A stretch of 64,000 bases of DNA from Betaproteobacteria bacterium. Its GTDB lineage: Bacteria; Pseudomonadota; Gammaproteobacteria; Burkholderiales; Burkholderiaceae_C. The stretch lies in the NCBI GenBank assembly GCA_013289985.1, contig JABCYW010000010.1:1-64000 (forward strand). Direction: 5' to 3'. Shown here piece after piece: positions 27,188 through 36,641 of the stretch. Position numbers and translations under genes: made by a program. Each line of letters opens with the position of its first letter. Position 1 is the stretch's first letter. The notes beneath the pieces were generated by a model, which saw only the letters and a list, made by a program, of their open reading frames with translations, had not been told where the DNA came from and made no database searches.

Positions 27188-28290
27188 GTGGCGCTCCGGC
27201 GCAGCAGCAGCAGCTTCATCGGGTGGATGACCGTGGCGTGCTCGCGCCACCAGATCAGCCCCAGCCCCAGCGCGAAGGCCAGGCCGTGCAGGCCCGCCAG
27301 CGCCACCACGATGTTGACGCGGCCGCTGCCCACCCAGGCCTGCGTGAGGTTGAGCAGGTTGTAGTAGATGACGAAGGCCAGCGCCGCGAACAGCAGGCCC
27401 CAGTTGCTGGCCCGGCGCGGGTTGGCTGCCGACAGGCTGATGCCCATGAACAGCAGGTTGGTGGCGCCCAGGATCAGGCCCAGGCGCCAGGTGAGTTCGC
27501 CCATGTAGGCCGGGCCGCCGGTCAGCAGCAGGTCGACCGTGTCGACCGCGCGCGGCGACGGCGCCGCATTGCTCGGGCTGCCGCCGCTGCCGGCGTGGAC
27601 GCGGTAGTTCTTGAACTCGACGTGCGTGTGCTCGCCCGAATTCTTGTCGTTCTGCTCCATGTGGCCCGAGTCGAGCACGAGGAAGCGATCCTCGCCGACG
27701 TTCTCGATCTTGCCCGACTGCGACACCGCCACCGATTCGCGCGTGCCCAGGTCGCTCATGATGAACACGTTGCGCCCGCCGCCGCTGGCCGCGCTGGCCG
27801 CCTTCTCGACGAAGAACACGCGACGGCCGTCGCCCGAGGCCTGGAACTGGCCCGGCGAGGCGCGCAGCACGTCGGCGCGCTGCTCGAAGCGCTGGCGCAG
27901 GTCGTTGTACTGGGTGTAGCTCCACGGCCACACGAACAGCATCAGGATGCCGATGAGCACGACGACGGGCCAGCTCGTGGCGACCACCGGGCGGATGAAG
28001 CGCGCCAGCCCGATGCCGCTGGAGAACCAGATCGCCATCTCGCTCTCGCGATACATGCGGCCCAGCGTGAGGATGACGCCGATGAACAGCGACAGCGACA
28101 GGATGGTGGGCAGCGTCTGGAGCGCGAGCAGCGTGAAGATGAACACGACGTCCTGTGCGGCCACGGCGCCGTTGGCGGCGAGGCCCAGCGTGCGGATGAC
28201 CAGGTTGGTCATGAAGATGGTGAGGATCACCATCAGCGTCGCACCAAAACTGCGCGCCAGCTCCTTGCGGACGGTCGAATCGAATAACAT
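27184..28290 (-). CDS. lptF: LPS export ABC transporter permease LptF
   Basis: A 368-residue partner of LptG with the same design: helices at both ends and a periplasmic jellyroll between ([20 protein letters not shown] through [12 protein letters not shown]). [19 protein letters not shown] is the normal LptF N terminus, so I chose the ATG at 28290. [17 protein letters not shown] is the coupling helix. It is the first gene of the coupled minus-strand unit and is divergent from pepA with only 33 bases between the starts, the usual arrangement in beta- and gammaproteobacteria. Confidence 0.95.
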   Translation of the reverse strand: MLFDSTVRKELARSFGATLMVILTIFMTNLVIRTLGLAANGAVAAQDVVFIFTLLALQTLPTILSLSLFIGVILTLGRMYRESEMAIWFSSGIGLARFIRPVVATSWPVVVLIGILMLFVWPWSYTQYNDLRQRFEQRADVLRASPGQFQASGDGRRVFFVEKAASAASGGGRNVFIMSDLGTRESVAVSQSGKIENVGEDRFLVLDSGHMEQNDKNSGEHTHVEFKNYRVHAGSGGSPSNAAPSPRAVDTVDLLLTGGPAYMGELTWRLGLILGATNLLFMGISLSAANPRRASNWGLLFAALAFVIYYNLLNLTQAWVGSGRVNIVVALAGLHGLAFALGLGLIWWREHATVIHPMKLLLLRRSAT

Positions 28291-28323
28291 CGCGCGATTA
28301 TCTCCAATCGACAAGTACCCACC

Positions 28324-29775
28324 ATGGACTTCCAAACCCTGGCTCTACCCGAAGCAGGCGTTGCCGGTGTCAATGCCGACGCACTGATCGTCGTCGTGCC
28401 TGCCTCGGGCGACCTGCCCTCGTACGGCGGCGGCGTCGACGCCGCCCTCGCCGACGCGCTCAAGGGCGGTGACCTTGAACGCAAGGCCGGCCGCTCGGTC
28501 TACCTGCCGCGAGTGACCGGCGTCAAGGCCGGCCGCGTGGTGCTGGCCGTCGCGCGCGACGCCTCGCCCAAGGCCTTCAAGTCGGCCGTCGCGTCGGCGC
28601 TGTCCATCGTCAAGGCCGGCCCCGCCAAGCACGTGGCCGTGATCGGCGGCGAATCCACCGCGGCGCATGCCGAGGCGCTGGCCATCGCCGTGGGCGACGC
28701 CACCTACCACTACACGAAGACCAAGCCCAGCGCGGCCCCCGCGCCGGCGCTGGCCAAGGTGTCGTACGTGGTGCCCAAGGCCGCCGTGGCCACCGCGAAG
28801 ACGGGCCTGGGCATCGGCGCCGCCATCGTCTCGGGCATGGACCTCGCGCGCGAGTGCGCCAACCTGCCGGGCAACTTCGCCACGCCCACGTTCCTGGGCG
28901 AGCAGGCGCTGGCCATGGTCAAGACCCACGGCCTCGACGTGGAAGTGCTCGATCGCAAGGCCTGCGAGAAGCTGGGCATGGGCTCGTTCCTGTCCGTGGC
29001 GCGCGGCTCCGACGAGCCGCCGAAGTTCATCGTCATGCAGTACAAGGGCGGCGCCAAGAAGGACGCGCCGGTGGTGCTGGTGGGCAAGGGCATCACGTTC
29101 GACACGGGCGGCATCTCGCTGAAGCCGGGCCCCGAGATGGACGAGATGAAGTTCGACATGTGCGGCGCGGCCAGCGTGCTGGGCACGTTGCGCGCGGTGG
29201 CCGAGCTCAAGCTCAAGGTCAACCTCGTGGGCCTGATCCCCACCTGCGACAACATGCCCTCGGGCAAGGCCACCAAGCCGGGCGACGTCGTCACCAGCAT
29301 GTCGGGCCAGACCATCGAGATCCTGAACACCGACGCCGAGGGCCGCCTGATCCTGTGCGACGCGCTGACCTACGCCGAGCGCTTCAAGCCGGCGGCCGTC
29401 GTCGACATCGCCACGCTCACGGGCGCCATCGTCATCGCGCTGGGCCACCACAACAGCGGCCTGTTCTCGCCCGACGACGCCCTGGCGGCCGACCTGCTGG
29501 CCGCCTCCGCCGCCGGCCTGGATCCGGCCTGGCGCATGCCGCTGGACGACGAGTACGACGAACTCCTCAAGAGCAACTTCGCCGACATGGCCAACATCGG
29601 CGGCCGCGCCGGCGGCTCGATCACAGCGGCCAAGTTCCTGCAACGCTACACGGCCAAGTTCCCGTGGGCCCACCTGGACATCGCCGGCACCGCGCACCGC
29701 TCCGGTGCCGCAAAGGGCGCCACGGGCCGTCCGGTGCCGCTGCTGACGCATTTCGTCATGTCGAAAGCCAAGTGA
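28324..29775 (+). CDS. pepA: leucyl aminopeptidase (M17)
   Basis: A 483-residue cytosolic metallo-aminopeptidase acting as a hexamer with two metal ions. The catalytic core is [16 protein letters not shown], the metal segment [12 protein letters not shown] and the signature [14 protein letters not shown]. It removes N-terminal Leu and other residues from peptides; E. coli PepA also binds DNA in plasmid dimer resolution and carAB control. Its stop overlaps the GTG of holC, so they form an operon. The start is ATG at 28324, close to the divergent lptF start. Confidence 0.96.
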   Translation: MDFQTLALPEAGVAGVNADALIVVVPASGDLPSYGGGVDAALADALKGGDLERKAGRSVYLPRVTGVKAGRVVLAVARDASPKAFKSAVASALSIVKAGPAKHVAVIGGESTAAHAEALAIAVGDATYHYTKTKPSAAPAPALAKVSYVVPKAAVATAKTGLGIGAAIVSGMDLARECANLPGNFATPTFLGEQALAMVKTHGLDVEVLDRKACEKLGMGSFLSVARGSDEPPKFIVMQYKGGAKKDAPVVLVGKGITFDTGGISLKPGPEMDEMKFDMCGAASVLGTLRAVAELKLKVNLVGLIPTCDNMPSGKATKPGDVVTSMSGQTIEILNTDAEGRLILCDALTYAERFKPAAVVDIATLTGAIVIALGHHNSGLFSPDDALAADLLAASAAGLDPAWRMPLDDEYDELLKSNFADMANIGGRAGGSITAAKFLQRYTAKFPWAHLDIAGTAHRSGAAKGATGRPVPLLTHFVMSKAK

Positions 29776-30215
29776 CGGAGGTTGCCTTCCACACCGGCAT
29801 CGCGAATCCGCTGGATTACGCGTGCCGGCTGCTGCGCAAGGCGTATCGCTCCGGCGCGCGGGTGGCGGTGCATGGCGATCCGGCGACGCTGGATCGCCTC
29901 GACCAGGCCTTGTGGACGTTCGAGGCGCTCGAATTCCTGCCGCATGCCGTGCTCCCGCGCGATGCGGGCGACGCGCAGCGGGTCGCGCTGTCGCCGATCG
30001 TGCTCGTGAAGGGCGGGGCGGCGCCGCCGGCGTGCCGCATCGGGGTGTCGCTGGCGGGGCATCCGGTGGAGGAGGTCGGCGCCTTCGATCGCCTGATCGC
30101 CATCGTCGGCCTCGATCCCGAGCATCGGGAAGCGGGGCGCCAGCGCTGGCGCGAGTACGAGCGCGCCGGGCATGCCGTCAGCCACGTGGCCAAGCCGGCG
30201 GGCGGCGAGGGCTGA
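29772..30215 (+). CDS. holC: DNA polymerase III subunit chi
   Basis: A 147-residue protein with the chi fold: [24 protein letters not shown] at the start, [21 protein letters not shown] in the middle, then [12 protein letters not shown]. Chi links the clamp loader to SSB at the replication fork. The start is GTG at 29772, which overlaps the pepA stop as GTGA. The pepA-holC order is conserved in proteobacteria. The C terminus is slightly longer than in E. coli. Confidence 0.92.
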   Translation: MTEVAFHTGIANPLDYACRLLRKAYRSGARVAVHGDPATLDRLDQALWTFEALEFLPHAVLPRDAGDAQRVALSPIVLVKGGAAPPACRIGVSLAGHPVEEVGAFDRLIAIVGLDPEHREAGRQRWREYERAGHAVSHVAKPAGGEG

Positions 30216-30238
30216 GGAAAAACGCGGGCCCCAATGAA

Positions 30239-30262
30239 AACGCCCGGCCGGAGCCGGGCGTT
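30239..30262. terminator. rho-independent terminator between holC and the convergent small gene
   Basis: A 10-bp stem AACGCCCGGC (30239-30248) pairs with GCCGGGCGTT (30253-30262) around CGGA. On the minus strand it is followed by TTCATT, so it best serves the small exported-protein gene; on the plus strand it follows holC with a weak T run. Confidence 0.75.
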
Positions 30263-30316
30263 CTCAATTCTGGAACCGCGCCGGCGAGCCGGAGCGATTC
30301 AGCAGAAGCTCGAAGA

Positions 30317-30478
30317 TTACTTCGAAGCGGCGGCCGAAGCGGCAGCAGCCTTCTTTTCAGCCTTGTGTTCGGCCTTGGCCTTGTGGGCGGCGGCGGAAGC
30401 GGGAGCCGAAGCGGCGTCAGCGGCGAAGGCGCCAACGGCGAAGGTGGAGACGATCAGGGCGGCCAGGAGCTTGGTCAT
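30317..30478 (-). CDS. small exported Ala/Lys-rich protein
   Basis: A 53-residue protein too short for most gene callers. It has a good signal peptide ([20 protein letters not shown], cleavage after AFA), leaving a mature tail of about 34 residues made almost only of Ala, Ser, Lys, Glu and His (for example [19 protein letters not shown]). It resembles in composition, not clearly in homology, small periplasmic acid-shock-type proteins. The gene is flanked by a terminator at 30239-30262 and a 16-bp palindrome that abuts its ATG and holds its AAGG ribosome-binding bases. Coding is supported by the signal peptide, the terminator and the placement. Confidence 0.7.
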   Translation of the reverse strand: MTKLLAALIVSTFAVGAFAADAASAPASAAAHKAKAEHKAEKKAAAASAAASK

Positions 30479-30494
30479 TTTAAGGTACCTTAAA
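30479..30494. promoter_or_regulatory. perfect 16-bp palindrome abutting the start codon of the small exported protein
   Basis: TTTAAGGTACCTTAAA reads the same on both strands and ends one base before the ATG (minus strand). It contains AAGG, the best ribosome-binding match, 9 bases from the ATG. It could be an operator or could pair in RNA and hide the ribosome-binding site. Confidence 0.6.
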
Positions 30495-30557
30495 GGAGTT
30501 GGAAGTGCTTACCCGTCAGGGCGTAGCAGCCCTCAAACGCATCCCCCTGTCGAGCGG

Positions 30558-30586
30558 TTGACAGATTTTTGTGAACTAGAATTTAT
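30558..30586 (+). promoter_or_regulatory. candidate sigma-70 promoter for icd
   Basis: TTGACA at 30558-30563 is a perfect -35 match. The AT-rich stretch TAGAATTTATT downstream supplies possible -10 bases, but the best-placed hexamer at 17-bp spacing is only ATTTAT. It lies about 60-85 bases before the icd ATG in an AT-rich patch that stands out in this GC-rich DNA. Confidence 0.4.
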
Positions 30587-30644
30587 TTTTTCCCGGGGGC
30601 CTGCGGACGCCCCTGCCAACCAGAACAACGCGGAGCCAGCCTCA

Positions 30645-31898
30645 ATGAGCCAACATGTCACCGTCCCGGCGGGCGGGCAGAAGATCACGGTCAATGCCGA
30701 CTTCTCCCTGAACGTGCCCGACCAGCCCGTCATCCCGTACATCGAGGGTGACGGCACGGGCGCCGACATCACGCCCGTCATGCTCAAGGTGGTCGACGCC
30801 GCGGTGGCCAAGGCCTACGGCGGCAAGCGCCGGATCCACTGGATGGAGATCTACGCGGGCGAGAAGTCCACCCGCGTCTACGGCCCCGACGTCTGGCTGC
30901 CGGACGAGACGCTGGATCTCGTGAAGGAATACATCGTCTCCATCAAGGGCCCGCTCACGACGCCGGTGGGCGGCGGCATCCGCTCGCTGAACGTGGCGCT
31001 GCGCCAGCAGCTCGACCTGTACGTCTGCCTGCGCCCGGTGCGCTATTTCAAGGGCGTGCCGTCCCCGGTGAAGGCGCCGGAGAAGGTCGACATGGTGATC
31101 TTCCGCGAGAACTCCGAGGACATCTACGCCGGCATCGAGTACGAGGCCGAGAGCGACAAGGCGAAGAAGCTGATCAAGTTCCTGCAGGACGAGATGGGCG
31201 TCACCAAGATCCGCTTTCCCCGGACCTCGGCCATCGGCATCAAGCCGGTGTCGATCGAGGGCACCGAGCGCCTAGTGCGCAAGGCGCTGCAGTACGCCAT
31301 CGACAACGACAAGCCCTCCGTCACGCTGGTGCACAAGGGCAACATCATGAAATACACCGAGGGTGGCTTCCGCGACTGGGGCTACGCGCTGGCCCAGAGG
31401 GAGTTCGGTGCCCAGCTGATCGACGGCGGCCCGTGGGTGAAGTTCAGGAACCCCAAGACGGGCCGCGACATCACCGTCAAGGATTCGATCGCCGACGCCT
31501 TCCTGCAGCAGATCATCCTGCGCCCGGCCGAATACTCGGTCATCGCCACGCTGAACCTGAACGGCGACTACATCTCCGACGCGCTGGCGGCCCAGGTGGG
31601 CGGCATCGGCATCGCCCCGGGCGGCAACATGTCCGACACCGTGGCCATGTTCGAGGCCACCCACGGCACGGCCCCGAAGTACGCCGGCAAGGACTACGTG
31701 AACCCGGGCTCCGAGATCCTGTCGGCCGAGATGATGCTGCGCCACATGGGCTGGACGGAGGCGGCCGACCTGATCATCTCGGCTATGGAGCGCTCGGTGC
31801 TCAGCAAGAAGGTCACCTACGACTTCGCGCGGCTGATGGACGGCGCGACGCAGGTGTCGTGCTCGGGCTTCGGACAGGTGATGATCGATCACATGTAA
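30645..31898 (+). CDS. icd: isocitrate dehydrogenase (NADP+)
   Basis: A 417-residue TCA-cycle enzyme that oxidatively decarboxylates isocitrate to 2-oxoglutarate. [20 protein letters not shown] contains Ser114, the residue that AceK phosphorylates in E. coli. [35 protein letters not shown] and the Lys-Tyr of [10 protein letters not shown] (NADP preference) are all present. A candidate promoter and an AT-rich leader precede it, and a strong terminator follows. The start is ATG at 30645 by alignment with the family N terminus. Confidence 0.97.
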   Translation: MSQHVTVPAGGQKITVNADFSLNVPDQPVIPYIEGDGTGADITPVMLKVVDAAVAKAYGGKRRIHWMEIYAGEKSTRVYGPDVWLPDETLDLVKEYIVSIKGPLTTPVGGGIRSLNVALRQQLDLYVCLRPVRYFKGVPSPVKAPEKVDMVIFRENSEDIYAGIEYEAESDKAKKLIKFLQDEMGVTKIRFPRTSAIGIKPVSIEGTERLVRKALQYAIDNDKPSVTLVHKGNIMKYTEGGFRDWGYALAQREFGAQLIDGGPWVKFRNPKTGRDITVKDSIADAFLQQIILRPAEYSVIATLNLNGDYISDALAAQVGGIGIAPGGNMSDTVAMFEATHGTAPKYAGKDYVNPGSEILSAEMMLRHMGWTEAADLIISAMERSVLSKKVTYDFARLMDGATQVSCSGFGQVMIDHM

Positions 31899-31942
31899 GC
31901 GCCCGGCGACCCGATGGAGGTCGAATCCACTTCAAGAACAAG

Positions 31943-31976
31943 CCCCAGATCGTTGATTCGACTGGGGTTTTATTTT
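31943..31976 (+). terminator. rho-independent terminator of icd
   Basis: CCCCAG (31943-31948) pairs with CTGGGG (31962-31967), followed by TTTTATTTT. It lies 45 bases after the icd stop, and the T run ends 23 bases before the GTG of the ParB-like gene. Confidence 0.85.
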
Positions 31977-31999
31977 CCACTCTCGTAATTTCTCATACC

Positions 32000-32812
32000 G
32001 TGAACATCGTCGTCCAGGAAGATCTCAAGAGCTACATCGACCCGCTGACCCCCGACGAGCACGACGCGCTGGAGCGAAGCCTGCTGGCCGAGGGTTGCCG
32101 CGACGCGCTGGTGCTGTGGGGCGACGTGCTGGTGGACGGCCACAACCGCTACGGCATCTGCCAGAAGCACGGCCTGCCTTTCAGCACGGTGCAGAACCCG
32201 CGCTTCGCGTCGATCGAGGACGTGCACCTGTGGATGATCGACCAGCACCTGGGCCGCCGCAGCGTGTCCGACTTCCAGCGCGGCGTGCTCGCGCTGCGCA
32301 AGAAGGAGATCGTCGCGGAGCGCGAGGCCGCCGCCCGCGCCGCGAAGAAGGATGCGCACATGCGCGCCGAGGTGCTGGGCGAGGCCGCGCCGGTGTCGCC
32401 CTTCGGCGGCGAGCCGGCCATGGCGGCCGAGGCACCGTTGAAGTCGCGCGAGGCCATCGCCCGGGCGGCCAAGCTGACGCCCAGCCAGGTCACGATGGTC
32501 GAGAAGATACAGAAGCAGGCCGCGCCCGAGCTGGTGGCGGCCGTGCGCGCCGGCACGATCTCGCTGAACGCGGCGGCCGCCGTGGCCGGACTCCCGATGG
32601 AAGAACAGGTGGCCGCGGCCGCGGCCGGCAAGGACGAACTGAAGCAGGCGGCCAAGCGGGCCCGCGAGTCCACGAAGAAGCCGCGCGTCGAGGCCAGCCA
32701 GACGCCCACGACCGAGGTGCAGGCGCTGCAGGATCGCATCGCGGAGCTCACCGCCGAGAACGAGTACCTGCGCGGCCAGGTCGCGGAACTGCAGGCGCGC
32801 CTGGGCGCGTGA
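32000..32812 (+). CDS. orphan ParB-like nuclease/partition-domain protein
   Basis: A 270-residue protein. The first 90 residues form a ParB/Srx-like N-terminal domain (DPLTPDEHDALERSLLAEGC, VLVDGHNRYGICQKHGLPF). A helical middle follows, with a KorB-like stretch (IARAAKLTPSQVTMVEKIQK; ISLNAAAAVAGLPMEEQ), and a C-terminal coiled coil (ALQDRIAELTAENEYLRGQV). Relatives are annotated as plasmid replication/partition-related proteins. There is no ParA partner and no plasmid gene nearby. The start is GTG at 32000, directly after the icd terminator. DNA binding is likely; its role on the chromosome is unknown. Confidence 0.75.
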   Translation: MNIVVQEDLKSYIDPLTPDEHDALERSLLAEGCRDALVLWGDVLVDGHNRYGICQKHGLPFSTVQNPRFASIEDVHLWMIDQHLGRRSVSDFQRGVLALRKKEIVAEREAAARAAKKDAHMRAEVLGEAAPVSPFGGEPAMAAEAPLKSREAIARAAKLTPSQVTMVEKIQKQAAPELVAAVRAGTISLNAAAAVAGLPMEEQVAAAAAGKDELKQAAKRARESTKKPRVEASQTPTTEVQALQDRIAELTAENEYLRGQVAELQARLGA

Positions 32813-33120
32813 GGGCGGCACGACGGTCGTCGTGCGGTACCGGAAAAAAATCGCGTCAGGTCATTGCAACAGGGGCCCAAGGACGGCGCCCGGCGTGCTA
32901 ACTTGAGGCGATGCGAATCGCCTTGCGTGTCCCTTCCCGCCGGCGCCGCCGGACGGTCGGGCCGGCGCGGGGACTTGTCCAGTACGCTCGTCTTGAAATG
33001 AGGCGCGTCGTCCCGAAATGCATCGCCTGGGCAGGGCTTATCCGGCAATGCTCTTCACCCTGTCAGGGCGACGATGTGTCCCATCGTGCCCGGACGTGCG
33101 CGAGTCTATAGAATCAATTC
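32813..33120. other. 308-bp intergenic region between the ParB-like gene and clpS
   Basis: It begins with a 7-bp hairpin (GCACGAC at 32818-32824 with GTCGTGC at 32829-32835), a possible terminator without an adjoining T run. It ends with TATAGAAT at 33107-33114, a -10-like element immediately before the clpS ATG. No convincing gene was seen; short open frames here lack ribosome-binding sites. Confidence 0.5.
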
Positions 33121-33480
33121 ATGCCCGAGGAAACTCCTCCACCACCGCCCACCGCGCCGCCCAAGCCGAGTCTGCCCGACTCGGGCCAGGGCGCGGTCGT
33201 GGCCGAACGCAAGGCTGCACGAACCAAGCCGCCCCGCATGTACCAGGTGGTGCTGCTCAATGACGACTTCACACCCATGGAATTCGTCGTCATGGTGCTG
33301 CAGGAATATTTCAAGTTGGACCTCGAAACCTCCACGCAGATCATGTTGAAGATCCACCATGAAGGGCGTGGCGTGTGCGGCTTGTTCACCAAGGACATCG
33401 CCGCCACGAAGGTCGAGTTGGTGCTGGCCGCCGCACGTCGCTACGGACACCCGCTTCAATGCATTATGGAGGCCGCATGA
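33121..33480 (+). CDS. clpS: ATP-dependent Clp protease adaptor ClpS
   Basis: A 119-residue adaptor that delivers N-degron substrates to ClpAP. A Pro-rich, disordered N-terminal tail is followed by the core: [20 protein letters not shown] (Asn-Asp-Asp pocket), [18 protein letters not shown] and the last helix. The stop overlaps the clpA ATG (ATGA), giving coupled translation. There is no clear ribosome-binding site before the ATG at 33121, and TATAGAAT lies 7 bases upstream, so the mRNA might be leaderless. Confidence 0.96.
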   Translation: MPEETPPPPPTAPPKPSLPDSGQGAVVAERKAARTKPPRMYQVVLLNDDFTPMEFVVMVLQEYFKLDLETSTQIMLKIHHEGRGVCGLFTKDIAATKVELVLAAARRYGHPLQCIMEAA

Positions 33481-35786
33481 TTGCGCAAGAACTGGAAGTC
33501 AGCCTGCACATGGCGTTTGTCGAGGCGCGTCAGCAGCGGCATGAATTCATCACCGTCGAGCACCTGCTGCTCGCGCTGCTGGACAACCCGTCTGCCGCCG
33601 AAGTGCTGCGCGCCTGCGCGGCCAACATCGAGGACCTGAGGAAGAGCCTGTCCACCTTCATCCGCGAGAACACCCCCACGGTGGGTGGCTCGGAAGAGGT
33701 CGACACGCAGCCCACGCTGGGCTTCCAGCGCGTGATCCAGCGCGCGATCATGCACGTGCAGTCCACCGGCGGCGGCAAGAAGGAAGTCACCGGGGCCAAC
33801 GTGCTCGTGGCCATCTTCGGCGAGAAGGATTCGCATGCCGTGTACTACCTGCACCAGCAGGGCGTCACCCGCCTGGACGTCGTCAACTACATCGCCCACG
33901 GCATCAAGAAGTCGGATCCGCCGGAGCCGCCGAAGGCCAGCGGCGAATCGGCCGGCGAGCAGGCCGAGAAGGACGAGGGCGGCGAGGGCAAGGGCTCCCC
34001 GCTCGACCAGTTCACCCAGAACCTGAACCAGCTGGCCCGCGACGGCAAGATCGATCCGCTGATCGGCCGCGAGCACGAGGTGGAGCGCGTCATCCAGATC
34101 CTGTGCCGCCGGCGCAAGAACAACCCGCTGCTGGTGGGCGAGGCGGGCGTCGGCAAGACGGCCATCGCCGAGGGCCTGGCCTGGCGCATCACGCAGAACG
34201 ACGTGCCCGACGTGCTGGCCGACGCGGTCGTCTACTCGCTCGACATGGGCGCGCTGCTGGCCGGCACCAAGTACCGCGGCGACTTCGAGCAGCGCCTCAA
34301 GGGCGTGCTCAAGCAGCTCAAGGAGCAGCCGCGCGCCGTGCTGTTCATCGACGAGATCCACACGCTGATCGGTGCCGGCGCCGCGTCGGGCGGCACGCTG
34401 GACGCGAGCAACCTGCTCAAGCCGGCGCTGTCCAACGGCTCGATGAAGTGCATCGGCGCCACCACGTTCACCGAGTATCGCGGCATCTTCGAGAAGGACG
34501 CGGCGCTGTCGCGGCGCTTCCAGAAGGTGGACGTCAACGAGCCCACCGTGGAGCAGACCGTCGAGATCCTCAAGGGCCTCAAGTCGCGCTTCGAGGAGCA
34601 CCACAGCGTCAAGTACGCCATCGGCGCGCTCCAGGCCGCGGCCGAGCTGTCGGCCAAGTACATCAACGACCGCCACCTGCCCGACAAGGCGATCGACGTC
34701 ATCGACGAGGCCGGTGCCGCGCAGCGCATCCTGCCCAAGAGCCGCCAGAAGAAGACCATCACCCGCAACGAGGTGGAGGAGATCGTGGCCAAGATCGCGC
34801 GCATCCCGCCGGCGTCGGTCACCAGCGACGACCGCGACAAGCTGCGCACGATCGACCGCGACCTGAAGAGCGTCGTGTTCGGCCAGGATCCGGCCATCGA
34901 CGCGCTGGCCGCCGCCATCAAGATGGCGCGCTCCGGCCTGGGCAAGCCCGACAAGCCGATCGGCTCGTTCCTGTTCTCCGGGCCCACGGGCGTCGGCAAG
35001 ACGGAAGTGGCCAAGCAGCTGGCGTTCATCCTGGGCATCGACCTGATCCGCTTCGACATGTCGGAGTACATGGAGCGCCACGCCGTGAGCCGCCTCATCG
35101 GCGCGCCTCCGGGCTACGTGGGCTTCGACCAGGGCGGCCTGCTCACCGAGCAGATCACCAAGAAGCCGCACTGCGTGCTGCTGCTCGACGAGATCGAGAA
35201 GGCGCACCCGGACGTCTTCAACGTGCTGCTGCAGGTGATGGACCACGGCACGCTGACCGACAACAACGGCCGCAAGTCCGACTTCCGCAACGTGATCATC
35301 ATCATGACCACCAACGCGGGCGCCGAGACCATGAGCAAGGCGTCGATCGGCTTCACCAACTCGCGCCAGCAGGGCGACGAGATGGGCGACATCAAGCGCA
35401 TGTTCACGCCGGAGTTCCGCAACCGGCTGGATGCGATCGTCAACTTCAAGTCCATCGACGAGGAGATCATCCTGCGCGTGGTCGACAAGTTCCTGCTGCA
35501 GCTCGAGGCCCAGCTGGCCGAGAAGAAGGTCGAGGTCACGTTCTCCGACGCCCTGCGCAAGCACCTGGGAAAGAAGGGCTTCGATCCGCTGATGGGCGCG
35601 CGTCCGATGCAGCGCCTGATCCAGGACACGATCCGCCGCGCGCTGGCCGACGAACTGCTCTTCGGCCGCCTGGTCGACGGCGGCCGCCTCAGCGTGGACG
35701 TGGACGACAAGGGCGAGACCGTGCTCGACATCCAGCCCTCGGGCAAGAGCGGCGACAAGCCCAAGGCCGAAGCCGCGGCGATCTGA
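33477..35786 (+). CDS. clpA: ATP-dependent Clp protease ATP-binding subunit ClpA
   Basis: A 769-residue AAA+ unfoldase that feeds substrates to ClpP. The N domain (residues 1-145, [14 protein letters not shown]) binds ClpS. The first AAA module has GEAGVGKT near residue 221 and the second GPTGVGKT near residue 502, each with Walker B and sensor segments ([27 protein letters not shown]). The ClpP-docking loop region follows GFDP. A charged linker ([14 protein letters not shown]) sits after the N domain. It overlaps clpS by 4 bases, and a terminator follows at 35805-35838. Confidence 0.97.
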   Translation: MIAQELEVSLHMAFVEARQQRHEFITVEHLLLALLDNPSAAEVLRACAANIEDLRKSLSTFIRENTPTVGGSEEVDTQPTLGFQRVIQRAIMHVQSTGGGKKEVTGANVLVAIFGEKDSHAVYYLHQQGVTRLDVVNYIAHGIKKSDPPEPPKASGESAGEQAEKDEGGEGKGSPLDQFTQNLNQLARDGKIDPLIGREHEVERVIQILCRRRKNNPLLVGEAGVGKTAIAEGLAWRITQNDVPDVLADAVVYSLDMGALLAGTKYRGDFEQRLKGVLKQLKEQPRAVLFIDEIHTLIGAGAASGGTLDASNLLKPALSNGSMKCIGATTFTEYRGIFEKDAALSRRFQKVDVNEPTVEQTVEILKGLKSRFEEHHSVKYAIGALQAAAELSAKYINDRHLPDKAIDVIDEAGAAQRILPKSRQKKTITRNEVEEIVAKIARIPPASVTSDDRDKLRTIDRDLKSVVFGQDPAIDALAAAIKMARSGLGKPDKPIGSFLFSGPTGVGKTEVAKQLAFILGIDLIRFDMSEYMERHAVSRLIGAPPGYVGFDQGGLLTEQITKKPHCVLLLDEIEKAHPDVFNVLLQVMDHGTLTDNNGRKSDFRNVIIIMTTNAGAETMSKASIGFTNSRQQGDEMGDIKRMFTPEFRNRLDAIVNFKSIDEEIILRVVDKFLLQLEAQLAEKKVEVTFSDALRKHLGKKGFDPLMGARPMQRLIQDTIRRALADELLFGRLVDGGRLSVDVDDKGETVLDIQPSGKSGDKPKAEAAAI

Positions 35787-35804
35787 CGCCGAACTGCTCG
35801 AACG

Positions 35805-35838
35805 AAGGCCCGTCGCGACGCGAGTTGCGGCGGGCTTT
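35805..35838. terminator. terminator between convergent clpA and mtfA
   Basis: GCCCG (35808-35812) pairs with CGGGC (35831-35835), with AAG/CTTT flanks extending the stem and an inner CGC/GCG pair. It sits in the 60-bp gap between the two convergent genes and probably acts on both strands. Confidence 0.65.
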
Positions 35839-35846
35839 CCAGTTTC

Positions 35847-36641
35847 TCAGGCCGCCGCCGGATCCTGCCGGAAGTAGCCCGCCAGGAGCTCGTACATCGC
35901 CGGCGACTCGCGCCTGAACGGCACCGGCGCCACGAAGAAGGCCTCCACGGCCACCGCGAAGAACTCCTCGACGGCCTCGGCGCCGTAGGGGTCGACCACC
36001 GTGTCGACGCCGCTGTCGACGAGCGCGCAGAAGTCCTCGTACGCGCCGTCGATGACCTCGATCCAGCGCTCGCGCGCGGCGGCGTCGGGCAGCGGCGGCA
36101 CGCCGTCGGCCAGGCCTTCGGCGGCCATGTCGATGACGTGCGCGAACTCGTGGATGACGACGTTGTAGGCCCAGTCGGCGGCCTCGGCCGCATCCCGCAC
36201 GTCCGACCAGGCGAGCATCAGCGGGCCGCCGCTCATCGCCTCGCCGGTGAGGTTCTCCTCGTACTCGTGGACGATGCCGTCCTCGTCCATCACGCTGCGC
36301 TGCGCCACCACCTCGTCGGGGTGGACGACGATGCCGACGAAGCCGTCGTAGAAGTGCAGGCCCAGGCGCAGCACCGGCAGGCAGGCCTGCGCGGCGATCA
36401 GCAGCGCCATGTCGTCGGTGACCTCCAGGCCGCCGACGCCGTGGAACTCCTTGCGATCGAGGAACAGGCTGCACAGGCGGCGCAGCTCGGCGCGCTCGTC
36501 GTCGTCCAGCCGCGCGAGGAAGGGCAGGCGCAGCAGCGTGAGCTCCCACAGCGCGTCGGGAATCGCGCGGCGCTCCAGCGCGCGCTGCTCGCGCCACGCG
36601 CCCATGCGCGCGAGGGGCGCGCGCCACCAGGCCCGCGTCAC
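35847..36641 (-). CDS. mtfA: zinc-dependent peptidase MtfA (Mlc titration factor) family
   Basis: A 264-residue protein of the M90 family. The zinc motif is VIHEFAHVID (HExxH), with further conserved EEFFAVAVEAFF downstream as the extra Glu region. AQACLPVLRLGLHFYDGFVGIVVHP is the family's core. E. coli MtfA binds the repressor Mlc and has aminopeptidase activity. The start is GTG at 36641, supported by the GTGA overlap with the lpxH stop; a Met 12 codons later is an alternative. It is the last gene of the ppiA-ppiB-lpxH-mtfA unit. Confidence 0.9.
   Translation of the reverse strand: MTRAWWRAPLARMGAWREQRALERRAIPDALWELTLLRLPFLARLDDDERAELRRLCSLFLDRKEFHGVGGLEVTDDMALLIAAQACLPVLRLGLHFYDGFVGIVVHPDEVVAQRSVMDEDGIVHEYEENLTGEAMSGGPLMLAWSDVRDAAEAADWAYNVVIHEFAHVIDMAAEGLADGVPPLPDAAARERWIEVIDGAYEDFCALVDSGVDTVVDPYGAEAVEEFFAVAVEAFFVAPVPFRRESPAMYELLAGYFRQDPAAA

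Noticed and set aside
32911-33111. 66-codon plus-strand frame before clpS
   Set aside because: It has no ribosome-binding site and an Arg-rich, Cys-scattered composition, and it overlaps the probable clpS promoter.
33456-35564. 702-codon open frame on the minus strand
   Set aside because: It is fully antisense to clpA, whose domains are unmistakable. The frame is a by-product of GC-rich codon positions; its composition (Leu, Val, His, Arg-rich, no motif) is not protein-like.
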